Source: Pseudomonadota bacterium
GTDB taxonomy: Bacteria > Pseudomonadota > Gammaproteobacteria > Burkholderiales > Thiobacillaceae
NCBI GenBank assembly: GCA_030684775.1
Contig: JAUXXW010000098.1
Location: 1-35,213, forward strand
Reading direction: 5' to 3'
DNA length: 35,213 bases
Below, piece after piece: positions 7,522-15,623 of the stretch (the stretch's first letter is position 1; every line of letters starts with the position of its first letter). The notes under the pieces are model-generated. The model saw only the letters and a program-made list of their open reading frames with translations, ran no database searches and was not told the DNA's origin. A program made the position numbers and the translations under genes.

Positions 7522-7818
7522 ATGGCGCGCCGCAGCTTCATTTTTTGCGATATCTGCAATCCGCTGGCACTGCGTTCCATCGAAATGCGCCGGGTCACCG
7601 GCCGCGATTGCCGCGATGGACGGCGACTCTGCGATGGCCGCGCCTGGTTCGACGGCAGCGATGGCGAGGCGAAACACGCCGGCTGGGTGGTCGCGGACGA
7701 TGGCCAGCACATCTGCCCGGCCTGCTTCGAGCGCCTGCGCTCCATGCGCAACGTGCTGGAAGAACGCCTGTTCGTCGGCGTCAGCATGACCGAAATATTG
7801 CGCGAAGAGATCGACTGA
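7522..7818 (+). CDS. Small Cys-pair (zinc-ribbon-like) protein, unknown
   Basis: A 98-residue protein, not recognised. It starts FIFCDICNP, and cysteines at 9/12 and 65/68 (CDIC, CPAC) form two CxxC knuckles that could hold one zinc ion; Cys30 and Cys37 lie between them. The C-terminal 30 residues form a helix. The ATG at 7522 is preceded by GAGAG at suitable spacing; an ATG two codons upstream (7516) overlaps that site. It is divergent from uppP and convergent with the MscS gene. A role in nucleic-acid or protein binding is possible but unsupported. Confidence 0.7.
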   Translation: MARRSFIFCDICNPLALRSIEMRRVTGRDCRDGRRLCDGRAWFDGSDGEAKHAGWVVADDGQHICPACFERLRSMRNVLEERLFVGVSMTEILREEID

Positions 7819-7843
7819 CCTCCCGCCACGTTGGCGGCGGGGT

Positions 7844-8668
7844 TCAGTCGCGCCCCAGCAGGCGCACCTCGCGCTGCGGGAAGGGGATATGGATGCCGTT
7901 CGCGCGGAAGTTTTCCAGTACGGCCTTATTGATCTCGCTGGAGGCGGTGGGGAAGGCTTCGACCGAAACCCAGGGACGGATAGTGATGTTGACCGAGGAA
8001 TCCGCCAGGGTGGAAACCTGCACCAGGGGCGCCGGCTCGCGCAACACCTTGGGGTTGGCGGCCAGAATGGCGTCGATGTTGGCCAGCGCCCCATTCAGAT
8101 CGGTGTCGTAGGCGACGCCGACACTCACGCCCAACTGCCGAATCTGGCCGTAGTTGTGCATGATTTCGCCGACGATCTTGCGGTTGGGAATGACGATATG
8201 GGAAAGGTCGTAGTGGCTGAGGATGGTGTTGAACAGGCTGATGGATTCCACCTGGCCTTCCTCGCCGGCGATGGAAACGTATTCGCCCACCCGGAACGGC
8301 CGCGTGAAGATGATGGTCAGCCCCGCCGCCAGATTGGACAGCACGCCCTGCATGGCCAGCGCGAAGCCGGCGCCGGCCACCCCGAGGCCGGCCACCAGGG
8401 GCAGCAATTCCACGCCCAGGTTCTGCAAGGCCATCACCACGAACAGGCCCAGCACCAGCACCCGCACCATGCGCACCAGCAGGATGCGCAGGGTGACATC
8501 CAGGTCGAGTTGGGTCAGTACCCCCTCGACCATCTTGCCCACCCAGCGCCCGGCGAAGTGGCCGGCCAGGATGATCAGGCAGGCCACCATCAGTTTCGGG
8601 CCGAATTTCAGGCCCAGGTCGATGGCGGTGCTCTGCACCTGATCCAGCGCGGCGAGTTGGTTATTCAT
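7844..8668 (-). CDS. Small-conductance mechanosensitive channel, MscS family
   Basis: A 274-residue MscS-type channel, close to the length of E. coli MscS. There are three N-terminal membrane helices. The pore helix TM3 is Gly/Ala rich (LVAGLGVAGAGFALAMQGVLSNLAAGL). The beta domain follows with the family hallmark FRVGEYVSIAGEEGQVESISLFNTIL and VIPNRKIVGEIMHNY, and then the C-terminal alpha/beta domain. It opens on membrane tension to release solutes after osmotic downshock. GGAGAACC precedes the ATG at 8668. It is a single gene, convergent with the small Cys-pair gene, with a short GC hairpin (7823-7837) between them. Confidence 0.94.
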   Translation of the reverse strand: MNNQLAALDQVQSTAIDLGLKFGPKLMVACLIILAGHFAGRWVGKMVEGVLTQLDLDVTLRILLVRMVRVLVLGLFVVMALQNLGVELLPLVAGLGVAGAGFALAMQGVLSNLAAGLTIIFTRPFRVGEYVSIAGEEGQVESISLFNTILSHYDLSHIVIPNRKIVGEIMHNYGQIRQLGVSVGVAYDTDLNGALANIDAILAANPKVLREPAPLVQVSTLADSSVNITIRPWVSVEAFPTASSEINKAVLENFRANGIHIPFPQREVRLLGRD

Positions 8669-8753
8669 GGCGGTTCTCCGGTCGAAGGAACGGCGGGATT
8701 CTATGTCCCGGCGCTCCCGTCAAGGTCTAGCCGTGACGAACAGCACCAATCAA

Positions 8754-8779
8754 GGTACTGTTCTGGAAATTTCAGTACC
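8754..8779. other. Short hairpin between mscS and the toxin-antitoxin pair
   Basis: GGTACTG (8754-8760) and CAGTACC (8773-8779) are perfect complements around a 12-base loop. It lies in the 239-base divergent gap between mscS and the antitoxin. It could be a regulatory dyad or chance. Confidence 0.35.
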
Positions 8780-8799
8780 ACCGAGGCCTCCCCCATGAT

Positions 8800-8907
8800 C
8801 CTAGAAACCTCAGTTGAACGCGCCCGAGTGTGCGTCATCGAAGGCACTAACGTCAGCATTCATGCGGCCTCACAAGGGCTAAGGAGCGGTCAACCGAGGT
8901 TTCCAGG
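8800..8907. repeat. Imperfect inverted repeat directly upstream of the antitoxin gene
   Basis: Arms of 20 nt at 8800-8819 and 8888-8907 are complementary at 17 of 20 positions (core GAGGTTTC / GAAACCTC). The right arm ends one base before the antitoxin ATG and contains its only candidate ribosome binding site (GAGG). Type II antitoxins commonly repress their own operon through dyads near the start, so this is a candidate operator. It could also be the ends of a lost mobile element. Confidence 0.55.
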
Positions 8908-9186
8908 ATGAATATCGTCACCGCCGCCGAGATCAAACGCCGTGGCATGGCCGCCATTGAGGATGGCCTGCGTCAGGGGCCTTTGCATATCGTCAAACGC
9001 AACCGACCCGCCGCCGTGGTCATCAGCGAAGAGGAATACCAGCGCCTGTCGCAAGGCCGGCCGGCCCTGGCCCAGGGCATGAACGCGGTGCAATGGCTGC
9101 TGAAGCAACCGAGCGGCGGCGCGCGCGAGCGTGGTGACATCGACGCGGAACTCCAGTCTGATCGGGATGGCTGGGCCGACCGTTGA
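8908..9186 (+). CDS. Type II antitoxin, Phd/YefM-like
   Basis: A 92-residue protein. Its N-terminal 50 residues match the Phd/YefM antitoxin fold: VTAAEIKRRGMAAIEDGLRQG, then a strand PLHIVKRNRPAAVVISEEEYQRL, which forms the DNA-binding dimer. The C-terminal part (about 55-92) is charged and likely unstructured, as expected for the toxin-neutralising segment. It overlaps the PIN toxin gene by four bases, the usual antitoxin-first order. The exact subfamily (VapB- or Phd-like) is not certain. Confidence 0.85.
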   Translation: MNIVTAAEIKRRGMAAIEDGLRQGPLHIVKRNRPAAVVISEEEYQRLSQGRPALAQGMNAVQWLLKQPSGGARERGDIDAELQSDRDGWADR

Positions 9187-9590
9187 TCGCGTTCTTCGAC
9201 AGCAGTGCCCTGATCTATCTGATCGAAGGCGCCGAACCATTCGCCAGCCGCGTGCGCGCGGAAATGGCGGCCGCCGTGGCGGAGTTCCCGAACCTCGCGG
9301 CGGCGGTCAGCCGCTTGTCCTGGCTGGAATGCCGGATACGCCCTATGCGTCTCGACGACCATGCCACGCTGGCGGCCTACGACGCTTTTTTCCAGCGGCC
9401 CGATCTGATCTGGGTGGAAATGACCCGTGAAGTGGTGGAACTGGCGACGGTGATTCGGGCGCGGCATGGCCTGCGCACGCCGGATGCCTTGCAAGCGGCC
9501 AGTTGCCTGCAACTCGGCGACGACCATGTGTTGTTTACCGGCGACGATGCGTTCCGGCGCGTCGCGGGCCTCAATGTAAAACGGCTTTAA
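9183..9590 (+). CDS. PIN-domain toxin, VapC-like
   Basis: A 135-residue PIN-domain ribonuclease. Acidic catalytic residues are visible: Asp6 (FFDSSALIYL), Glu49 (SWLECR), Asp101 (RTPDALQAA) and Asp121/122 (FTGDDAF). VapC-type toxins cut tRNA or rRNA in a Mg2+-dependent way until the antitoxin blocks them. The start is a TTG at 9183 that overlaps the antitoxin stop as TTGA, pointing to translational coupling. No ATG start would keep the first catalytic Asp. The stop lies four bases before the next gene, so the oxidoreductase may be co-transcribed. Confidence 0.88.
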   Translation: MIAFFDSSALIYLIEGAEPFASRVRAEMAAAVAEFPNLAAAVSRLSWLECRIRPMRLDDHATLAAYDAFFQRPDLIWVEMTREVVELATVIRARHGLRTPDALQAASCLQLGDDHVLFTGDDAFRRVAGLNVKRL

Positions 9591-9594
9591 CTCC

Positions 9595-11226
9595 ATGCTG
9601 CGATTAACCGAAGTCAAACTCCCTCTCGACCATCCCGAAGCCGATCTGCCGGCCGCCATCCTCAGGAAACTGGGTATTTCGGCCGAGCGGTTGCTGGGTT
9701 TCACCATCCACCGGCGTGGTTACGACGCGCGCAAGCGTTCCGCGATCTTCCTCATCTACAGCCTGGATGTGGACGTGAAGGACGAGGCGGCGGTGCTCAA
9801 GCGCCTGCGCGGCGACAAACAGGTTCAGCCGACGCCGGACATGGCCTATCGCTTCGTTGCCCAAGCGCCGGAGGGGCTGAGCTCGCGGCCGGTGATCGTC
9901 GGCGGCGGCCCGTGCGGCCTCCTGGCCGGCCTGGTGCTGGCGCAGATGGGGTTCCGGCCGATCATCCTGGAGCGCGGCAAGGCGGTGCGCGAACGCACCA
10001 AGGACACCTGGGGCCTGTGGCGTAAGGGCGAGCTGAATCCGGAATCGAATGTGCAATTCGGCGAGGGCGGCGCCGGCACGTTTTCCGACGGCAAGCTCTA
10101 CAGCCAGATCAAAGACCCACAACACCACGGCCGTAAGGTGCTGGAGGAGTTCGTCAAGGCCGGTGCGCCGGCGGAAATTCTCTACGTCAGCAAGCCGCAC
10201 ATCGGCACCTTCCGCCTGGTGACGATGGTGGAACACATGCGCGGCGAGATCGAGGCGCTGGGCGGCGAAGTCCGCTTCCAGAACCGGGTAACGGATGTGG
10301 AAATCGCGGAGGGCGAGCAGGGTCGGCAAATCAGCGCGGTGATTCTGGCCGACGGCGAGCGCATCGCCGCCGACCACGTCATCCTGGCGCTCGGCCACAG
10401 CGCCCGCGATACCTTCCGGATGCTGCATGAGCGTGGCGTTTACATCGAACCCAAGGCGTTCTCGCTGGGCTTGCGCATCGAACATCCGCAAGCGCTGATC
10501 GACGCCTGCCGTTTTGGCCAATTCGCCGGCAACGCCACCCTCGGCGCCGCCGATTACAAGCTGGTCTATCACGCCGGCAACGGCCGCACCACCTACAGCT
10601 TCTGCATGTGTCCGGGCGGCACGGTGGTCGCCGCCACCTCGGAAGTGGGACGGGTAGTCACAAACGGCATGAGCCAGTACTCCCGCAACGAACGCAACGC
10701 CAATGCCGCCCTCGTCGTCGGCATCGAACCATGCGATTTCCCCGGCGACGTGAACAGCAATCCCCTCGCCGGCATGGATTTCCAGCGCCACTGGGAAGAA
10801 GCCGCCTTCGTCGCCGGTGGCGGTGACTACCGCGCGCCGGCGCAGAAAGTCGGCGATTTCCTCGCCGGCCGCCCCTCCACCGAGGTCGGTACGGTGCTTC
10901 CCTCCTACACCCCCGGTGTGCGCTGGACCGATCTGTCCGCCTGCCTGCCGGATTACGTCATCGCCACCCTCCGCGAAGCCTTGCCGGCTTTCGACAAGCA
11001 GATCCGCGGCTTCGCGATGGACGACGCGGTGCTCACCGGCGTGGAAACGCGCACTTCCTCACCCATCCGCCTCACCCGCGATGCCGACTGCCGCAGCCGC
11101 AACACGCGCGGCCTCTACCCGGCCGGCGAAGGCGCGGGCTATGCCGGCGGCATCCTTTCCGCCGCCGTGGACGGCATCAAGGTCGCGGAAGCGGTGGCGT
11201 TGAGCATGACCGCAGATGCCCGTTGA
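9595..11226 (+). CDS. NAD(P)/FAD-dependent oxidoreductase (COG2509 type)
   Basis: A 543-residue flavoprotein. The N-terminal 90 residues form a small domain typical of this group (LGFTIHRRGYDARKRSAIFLIYSLDV). The FAD-binding Rossmann motif follows: VIVGGGPCGLLAGLVLAQMG with Gly103, Gly105 and Gly108. The group-specific stretch NVQFGEGGAGTFSDGKLY and a late GEGAGYAGGILSAAVDGIK FAD motif are both present. The substrate is unknown for the family; tRNA- and quinone-related roles have been guessed but are not established. The ATG is four bases after the toxin stop and has no obvious ribosome binding site. Probably cytoplasmic. Confidence 0.88.
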   Translation: MLRLTEVKLPLDHPEADLPAAILRKLGISAERLLGFTIHRRGYDARKRSAIFLIYSLDVDVKDEAAVLKRLRGDKQVQPTPDMAYRFVAQAPEGLSSRPVIVGGGPCGLLAGLVLAQMGFRPIILERGKAVRERTKDTWGLWRKGELNPESNVQFGEGGAGTFSDGKLYSQIKDPQHHGRKVLEEFVKAGAPAEILYVSKPHIGTFRLVTMVEHMRGEIEALGGEVRFQNRVTDVEIAEGEQGRQISAVILADGERIAADHVILALGHSARDTFRMLHERGVYIEPKAFSLGLRIEHPQALIDACRFGQFAGNATLGAADYKLVYHAGNGRTTYSFCMCPGGTVVAATSEVGRVVTNGMSQYSRNERNANAALVVGIEPCDFPGDVNSNPLAGMDFQRHWEEAAFVAGGGDYRAPAQKVGDFLAGRPSTEVGTVLPSYTPGVRWTDLSACLPDYVIATLREALPAFDKQIRGFAMDDAVLTGVETRTSSPIRLTRDADCRSRNTRGLYPAGEGAGYAGGILSAAVDGIKVAEAVALSMTADAR

Positions 11227-11352
11227 TTGCCGTTTATTTGCCGGCCGCGAGCGATTGCCCCTTTAGCTCAGGTTGCGGCTTTTTCGCTACCTGATACCCT
11301 GATGGGCCAGGTCGCCTTCGTTACCTGATTTTTGTTTCAAACTTGCGTGCCC

Positions 11353-13524
11353 ATGCCTTCCGATCTGCTGTCCAGTCTCAACCCTGACCAACTCGCCGCT
11401 GTTACCGCGCCTTCTTCCGCGCTTGTCCTGGCCGGCGCCGGGTCAGGCAAGACGCGGGTGCTCACCACCCGCATCGCCTGGTTGATTCAGGAGCATCACG
11501 TTTCCCCCATGGGCCTGCTGGCGGTGACTTTCACCAACAAGGCGGCGAAGGAGATGCTCACGCGCCTGACCGCCATGATGCCGATCAATACCAGAGGCAT
11601 GTGGGTGGGCACCTTCCACGGCCTGTGCAACCGGTTGCTGCGCACGCATCACCGCGATGCCGGGCTGCCGCAACTGTTCACCATCCTCGACTCCTCCGAT
11701 CAGCTTTCCGCCGTCAAACGTGTCTTGCGCGCGCTCAACGTCGATACCGAGAAATACGACCCGCGCAAAGTGCAGAGCTTCATCAACCAGAACAAGGAAA
11801 TGGGCCTGCGCGCCGACAAGGTGGAAGCCTGGGACCCATTCAGCACCCGGCTGGCCGAGTACTACGCCGCTTACGACGCGCAATGCCAGCGCGAAGGCGC
11901 GGTGGACTTCGCCGAGTTGCTGCTGCGCGCCTACGAGCTGCTCTCGCGCAACGCTTTGCTGCGCGAGCATTACCAGGAACGGTTCCGGCACATCCTGGTG
12001 GACGAGTTCCAGGACACCAGCCGCCTGCAATACGAGTGGCTGAAACTGCTGAAAGGGCCGGAGGGTGGCAAAGGCGGCGCCCTCTTCGCGGTGGGCGACG
12101 ATGACCAGTCGATCTACGCCTTCCGTGGCGCCAATGTCGGCAACATGCAGCAACTGATGCGCGATTACGGCATCGCCGAGCCGATCAAGCTGACCCGCAA
12201 CTACCGCTCGCTGACGACCATCCTCGACGCCGCCAATGCCGTCATCAGCAACAACGAGGGCCGTCTCGGCAAAGACCTGTGGACCGACGCGGGCGAGGGC
12301 GAGCCGATCCGCCATTTCCAGGCTTACAACGACGGCGAGGAGGCGCGCTTCATCGCCGAGGAAATCCAGAGCCGCAGGCTGGAGGGCGAGCGCTATGTCG
12401 AAATGGCCGTGCTCTACCGCGCCAACGCCATGTCGCGCGGCATCGAGCATGCCCTGTTCTCCGCCGGCATTCCCTACCGCGTCTACGGCGGCCAGCGCTT
12501 CTTCGAGCGCGCCGAAATCAAACATGCCCTGGCCTACCTGCGCATGGCCGCCAACCCGGAGGATGACAACGCCTTCCTGCGCGTGGTCAATTTCCCCGTC
12601 CGCGGCATCGGCAACCGCAGCGTCGAACTGGTGAGCGACCAGGCGACCGCCGCCGGCTCCAGCCTGTGGGCCGCGGCCTGCGAGAGTGGCAAAAGCGGAG
12701 GCAAGAAGTTCGCCCCCTTCGTCCTGCTCATCGAAGCCCTGCGCGAAGAAATCAGGAATCTGCCGCTGTCCGAGCAGGTGGACCATGTTGTCGCCCGTTG
12801 TGGCCTGCTGGAGTTCTACAAGAACGAGAAGGACGGCGAGGATCGCGTGGAAAACCTCGGCGAACTGGCCAACGCCGCCGCCGCCTTCGCGCGGGAAAAC
12901 GAAGACCAGAGCCTGGAGGGTTTCCTCGGCCACGCCGCCCTCGAAGCCGGCGAGCACGAAGCCGCGCAAGGCCAGGACGCGGTGCAGTTGATGACCGTGC
13001 ATGCCGCCAAGGGCCTGGAGTTCCACACCGTATTCATCACCGGCCTGGAAGAAGGCCTGTTCCCGCATGAGAACGCGTTGACCGAAACCGACGGTCTGGA
13101 AGAAGAACGCCGCCTCATGTACGTTGCAATCACGCGCGCGCGCAAACAGCTCTACCTCACCCACGCGCAATCCAGAATGCTGCATGGCCAAGTGCGCTAT
13201 GGCCTGCCTTCCCGCTTTCTGGAAGAAATCCCGGAGAAACTGGTGCACTCAGAATCGAATCATATTGCTCACACGGAACCCGCGCCCCGCGCGCCGGCCA
13301 CGAATTTCGTCACTCGCAAGATCGTCCCCGCCGCGCCGCCGCCGCCGCGCCGCCTGGCCGATGTTCCCTTCAAGGTCGGCAGCCGGGTCAGCCACGTCCG
13401 CTACGGCGAAGGCGTGGTCTCCGGCTATCAGGGCCAGGCCCCGGATATGGAAATCAAGATCAACTTCCCCAAGATCGGCGAGAAGGCATTTCTGCTGGAA
13501 TACGCCAAGCTGGAAGCGGTGTAG
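11353..13524 (+). CDS. uvrD: DNA helicase II, UvrD
   Basis: A 723-residue superfamily 1A helicase of normal UvrD length. Motifs in order: Walker A AGAGSGKT (27-34), AVTFTNKAA, GTFHGLCNRLL, DEFQDTS (motif II), GDDDQSIYAFRGA (motif III), NYRS (motif IV), TVHAAKGLEFH (motif V) and AITRARKQLYL (motif VI). The C-terminal 60 residues (FKVGSRVSHVRYGEGVVSGYQG) are the Tudor-like tail of UvrD that contacts RNA polymerase. It unwinds DNA 3' to 5' in nucleotide-excision and mismatch repair. I chose the ATG at 11353, which aligns with the family; a TTG at 11332 is in frame. The 126 bases upstream hold no clear feature. Confidence 0.95.
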   Translation: MPSDLLSSLNPDQLAAVTAPSSALVLAGAGSGKTRVLTTRIAWLIQEHHVSPMGLLAVTFTNKAAKEMLTRLTAMMPINTRGMWVGTFHGLCNRLLRTHHRDAGLPQLFTILDSSDQLSAVKRVLRALNVDTEKYDPRKVQSFINQNKEMGLRADKVEAWDPFSTRLAEYYAAYDAQCQREGAVDFAELLLRAYELLSRNALLREHYQERFRHILVDEFQDTSRLQYEWLKLLKGPEGGKGGALFAVGDDDQSIYAFRGANVGNMQQLMRDYGIAEPIKLTRNYRSLTTILDAANAVISNNEGRLGKDLWTDAGEGEPIRHFQAYNDGEEARFIAEEIQSRRLEGERYVEMAVLYRANAMSRGIEHALFSAGIPYRVYGGQRFFERAEIKHALAYLRMAANPEDDNAFLRVVNFPVRGIGNRSVELVSDQATAAGSSLWAAACESGKSGGKKFAPFVLLIEALREEIRNLPLSEQVDHVVARCGLLEFYKNEKDGEDRVENLGELANAAAAFARENEDQSLEGFLGHAALEAGEHEAAQGQDAVQLMTVHAAKGLEFHTVFITGLEEGLFPHENALTETDGLEEERRLMYVAITRARKQLYLTHAQSRMLHGQVRYGLPSRFLEEIPEKLVHSESNHIAHTEPAPRAPATNFVTRKIVPAAPPPPRRLADVPFKVGSRVSHVRYGEGVVSGYQGQAPDMEIKINFPKIGEKAFLLEYAKLEAV

Positions 13525-13612
13525 CGTCAGAGCAAATCAGTTCTGACGATAACTCATTGAATTACCGTCATTCCCCCGCAAGCGGGAATGACGGCTGAAG
13601 GTCAGAACAAAT
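13525..13612. repeat. Hairpin cluster between convergent uvrD and the NamZ-like gene
   Basis: The strongest element is CCGTCATTCCC (13565-13575) paired with GGGAATGACGG (13584-13594), a very common proteobacterial intergenic palindrome. A weaker dyad, CGTCAGA/TCTGACG, lies at 13525-13548. GTCAGAGCAAAT (13527-13538) is repeated as GTCAGAACAAAT (13601-13612). There are no T runs, so termination here would not be classical. Confidence 0.6.
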
Positions 13613-13663
13613 ATGCCCTGGTAGTTCTGTAGCGCGTGCCTTTGGCTAATGGACCATCCGGGT

Positions 13664-14869
13664 TCAGCCGTACAGCAGCACCGCCCCCCGTTCTTCCCGC
13701 CAGGCGTCCTCATCCGCGCGGGCAAGCGCGTCCAGATCGTCCGGCGTGGCGGCGGGGTCGTCCACCCATTGCCGCAGTGCTTCGCCGCCGTTGATAAGGT
13801 CGATGGCGAGGCGCTCGTGTTCGTATTCGTAGGCGAAGTCGCGCCATAGCGGGTAGTCGGGCTGGAGTCGGCGCAGGGCCTTGAAGGCGAGGGCTTGCAG
13901 GCGCCAGGGGCGAAAGGCTGCGTGGTCGTAGGCTGCGTCCTCGACGTGAATCTGCACCCCGGCGCAGAGCTTGCCGGCATGTTTGTGGAAGGTCGGCTCA
14001 AACCAGCATTCACGCAGGCGGCAGCCTTGCAGCCAGTGCGGCGCCAGGTCGTTCATGGTGGCGAGCAGGGCGCGGGCGTCGAGGTCGGGGGCGCCGAACA
14101 GTTCCAGTGGCCGGGTGGTGCCGCGCCCCTCCGACAGGGTGGTGCCTTCCAGCAGTACGGTGCCAGCATAGGCGCGCGCCATTCCCAGGTTGGCGGCGTT
14201 GGGGCTGGGGTTGACCCAGGCGCGTTCGCCCAGCGGCCAGCCGAAGCCGGGGGCGGTGTCGGGCTGCCAGCCTTGCATTTCGATCACCCGGTAATCGACA
14301 TCCAGCTTCAGCGTCTTGATGAACCAGTGCCCCATCTCGCCCAGGGTGAGGCCGTGGCGCATGGGCATGGGGCCGGCGCCGACGAAACTCTCCCAGCCAG
14401 GGCGCAGGCTCATCCCCTCGACCGGGCGGCCGGCGGGATTGGGGCGATCCAGCACCCAGACGCTTTTGCCATGCTCTGCCGCCGCTTCCAGCACATAACG
14501 CAGGGTGGTGATGAAGGTGTAGATGCGGCAGCCGAGGTCCTGCAAATCGACCAGCAGCACGTCGAAGGTATCCAGCATCGCCGGGGTGGGACGGCGCACT
14601 TCGCCATAGAGGCTGAACACCGGGATGCCGTGGACGGGATCGAGGAAGTCGGGCGATTCCACCATGTTGTCCTGCTTGTCACCGCGCAGCCCATGCTGCG
14701 GGCCGAAAGCGGCGCTGAGCTTGAGGTCGGGCAGGGCGGCGAGGGCGTCGAGGGCATGGGTCAGGTCTTCGCTTACCGAGGCGGGGTGGGCCAGGAGGGC
14801 GACGCGGCGGCCGCGCAGGGGTTGCCGCAGGGCGGGGTCGGCGAGGAAACGGTCGAGGCCGAATTTCAT
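13664..14869 (-). CDS. DUF1343 / NamZ-like protein (GH171 family)
   Basis: A 401-residue protein of the DUF1343 family, whose characterised member NamZ is an exo-N-acetylmuramidase that trims peptidoglycan fragments. Family blocks: LLAHPASVS, AAFGPQHGLRGDKQDNM, FSLYGEVRRPTPAML, LLVDLQDLGCRIYTFITTL, WVLDRPNPAGRPVEG, and near the end WVDDPAATPDDL. There is no signal peptide, so it acts in the cytoplasm or on imported muropeptides. The PEHG motif of the Bacillus-type members reads PQHG here, so the Glu I believe to be functional is Gln; this may be a clade variant. The ATG overlaps the stop of the DOMON-like gene (ATGA), so the two are translationally coupled. Confidence 0.85.
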   Translation of the reverse strand: MKFGLDRFLADPALRQPLRGRRVALLAHPASVSEDLTHALDALAALPDLKLSAAFGPQHGLRGDKQDNMVESPDFLDPVHGIPVFSLYGEVRRPTPAMLDTFDVLLVDLQDLGCRIYTFITTLRYVLEAAAEHGKSVWVLDRPNPAGRPVEGMSLRPGWESFVGAGPMPMRHGLTLGEMGHWFIKTLKLDVDYRVIEMQGWQPDTAPGFGWPLGERAWVNPSPNAANLGMARAYAGTVLLEGTTLSEGRGTTRPLELFGAPDLDARALLATMNDLAPHWLQGCRLRECWFEPTFHKHAGKLCAGVQIHVEDAAYDHAAFRPWRLQALAFKALRRLQPDYPLWRDFAYEYEHERLAIDLINGGEALRQWVDDPAATPDDLDALARADEDAWREERGAVLLYG

Positions 14870-15390
14870 GGGCGTGCAAGCTCCAGAGCGAAGCAATCGG
14901 AATGGTGGAAATCCGGGCGGCCGGGCGGGTGGCGCAAGGCCCAGTAGGATAGCGAGCCATCCGCCGCCTCGATGACGGCGGACAGACCGAGGAGCAGACG
15001 CGGCCCCGATGGCAGATTTTGCGTCGGCAGGAAGACGCGCAGACCGAGTTCGGCTGCCGGTGTGCGTTCGATGCGCGGGGCGGTCGCATCTTCCAGCGGC
15101 CCGCCCTGGCGATAGGCATGGAAGCCGTAGGCCTGCCAGGCGCCCGAGGGGGAGAAATTGAATTCCCGATAGGCGGGGGCGTCGGCGCCCATGACAAAAG
15201 CTTCGAGGCAGGTATGGCGCCAGAGGCCTTCGACCCGTTCCGGCGCCGTGGTTTCCGGGATGGCAAGACGCGCCCGATCGGCGTCGATCCGATAGCGAAT
15301 GAACAGCCCCTCGGCGGTCAACCCGGCGCTTGCCTGGATGCCCCGAAGCCACGGCGCGGGCGTGTCCGCGTGGCGGGTCAGGTCACTCAT
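14866..15390 (-). CDS. DOMON-like domain protein
   Basis: A 174-residue protein starting MSDLTRHADTPAPW, with CGGAGA before the ATG at 15390. It resembles the MurB-associated DOMON-like family: a beta-sandwich with FIRYRIDADRARLAIPE, LWRHTCLEAFV and YREFNFSPSGAWQAYGF blocks, and a C-terminal strand ending FHHSDCFALEL. DOMON folds bind haem or sugars, but the ligand of this subgroup is unknown to me. It is coupled by a four-base overlap to the NamZ-like gene, which suggests a shared role in muropeptide or cell-wall sugar handling. The name rests on recall of family blocks, not a search. Confidence 0.75.
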   Translation of the reverse strand: MSDLTRHADTPAPWLRGIQASAGLTAEGLFIRYRIDADRARLAIPETTAPERVEGLWRHTCLEAFVMGADAPAYREFNFSPSGAWQAYGFHAYRQGGPLEDATAPRIERTPAAELGLRVFLPTQNLPSGPRLLLGLSAVIEAADGSLSYWALRHPPGRPDFHHSDCFALELARP

Positions 15391-15515
15391 GTGAGTCTCC
15401 GGGCGGCGAGGAGGGTGTGCTTCGGCATGGCCGGGATAAATACCATGAAATCGCCCTGTGATTACTTGCCAAACCGCGCGCCACCCTGGCGCGGGCGGGA
15501 CGTCGACCGGCCTCA

Positions 15516-15565
15516 GCGATAACCATGCTGGCCATCGCGGACACGGTCCGCTCCTACATGGCGGC
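15516..15565. repeat. Family C repeat, first copy of a 50-bp direct repeat
   Basis: Identical over 50 bp to 15624-15673. It contains the arms of a GCGGACACGGTCCGC dyad followed by TCCTACATGGCGGC. The sequence GTAGGAGCGGACCGCGTCCG between the copies (15605-15624) is a reverse-orientation half of the same element. The 302-bp gap 15391-15692 between the P-ATPase and DOMON-like genes is largely filled by this material and has no gene. Confidence 0.85.
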
Positions 15566-15623
15566 ACAGCCATATTCGGCGCCCTGTAAAACGGAGACGG
15601 CGCCGTAGGAGCGGACCGCGTCC

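Noticed and set aside
11443-13248. A 601-codon minus-strand frame opposite uvrD
   Set aside because: Antisense shadow of UvrD with no family blocks and no start signals.
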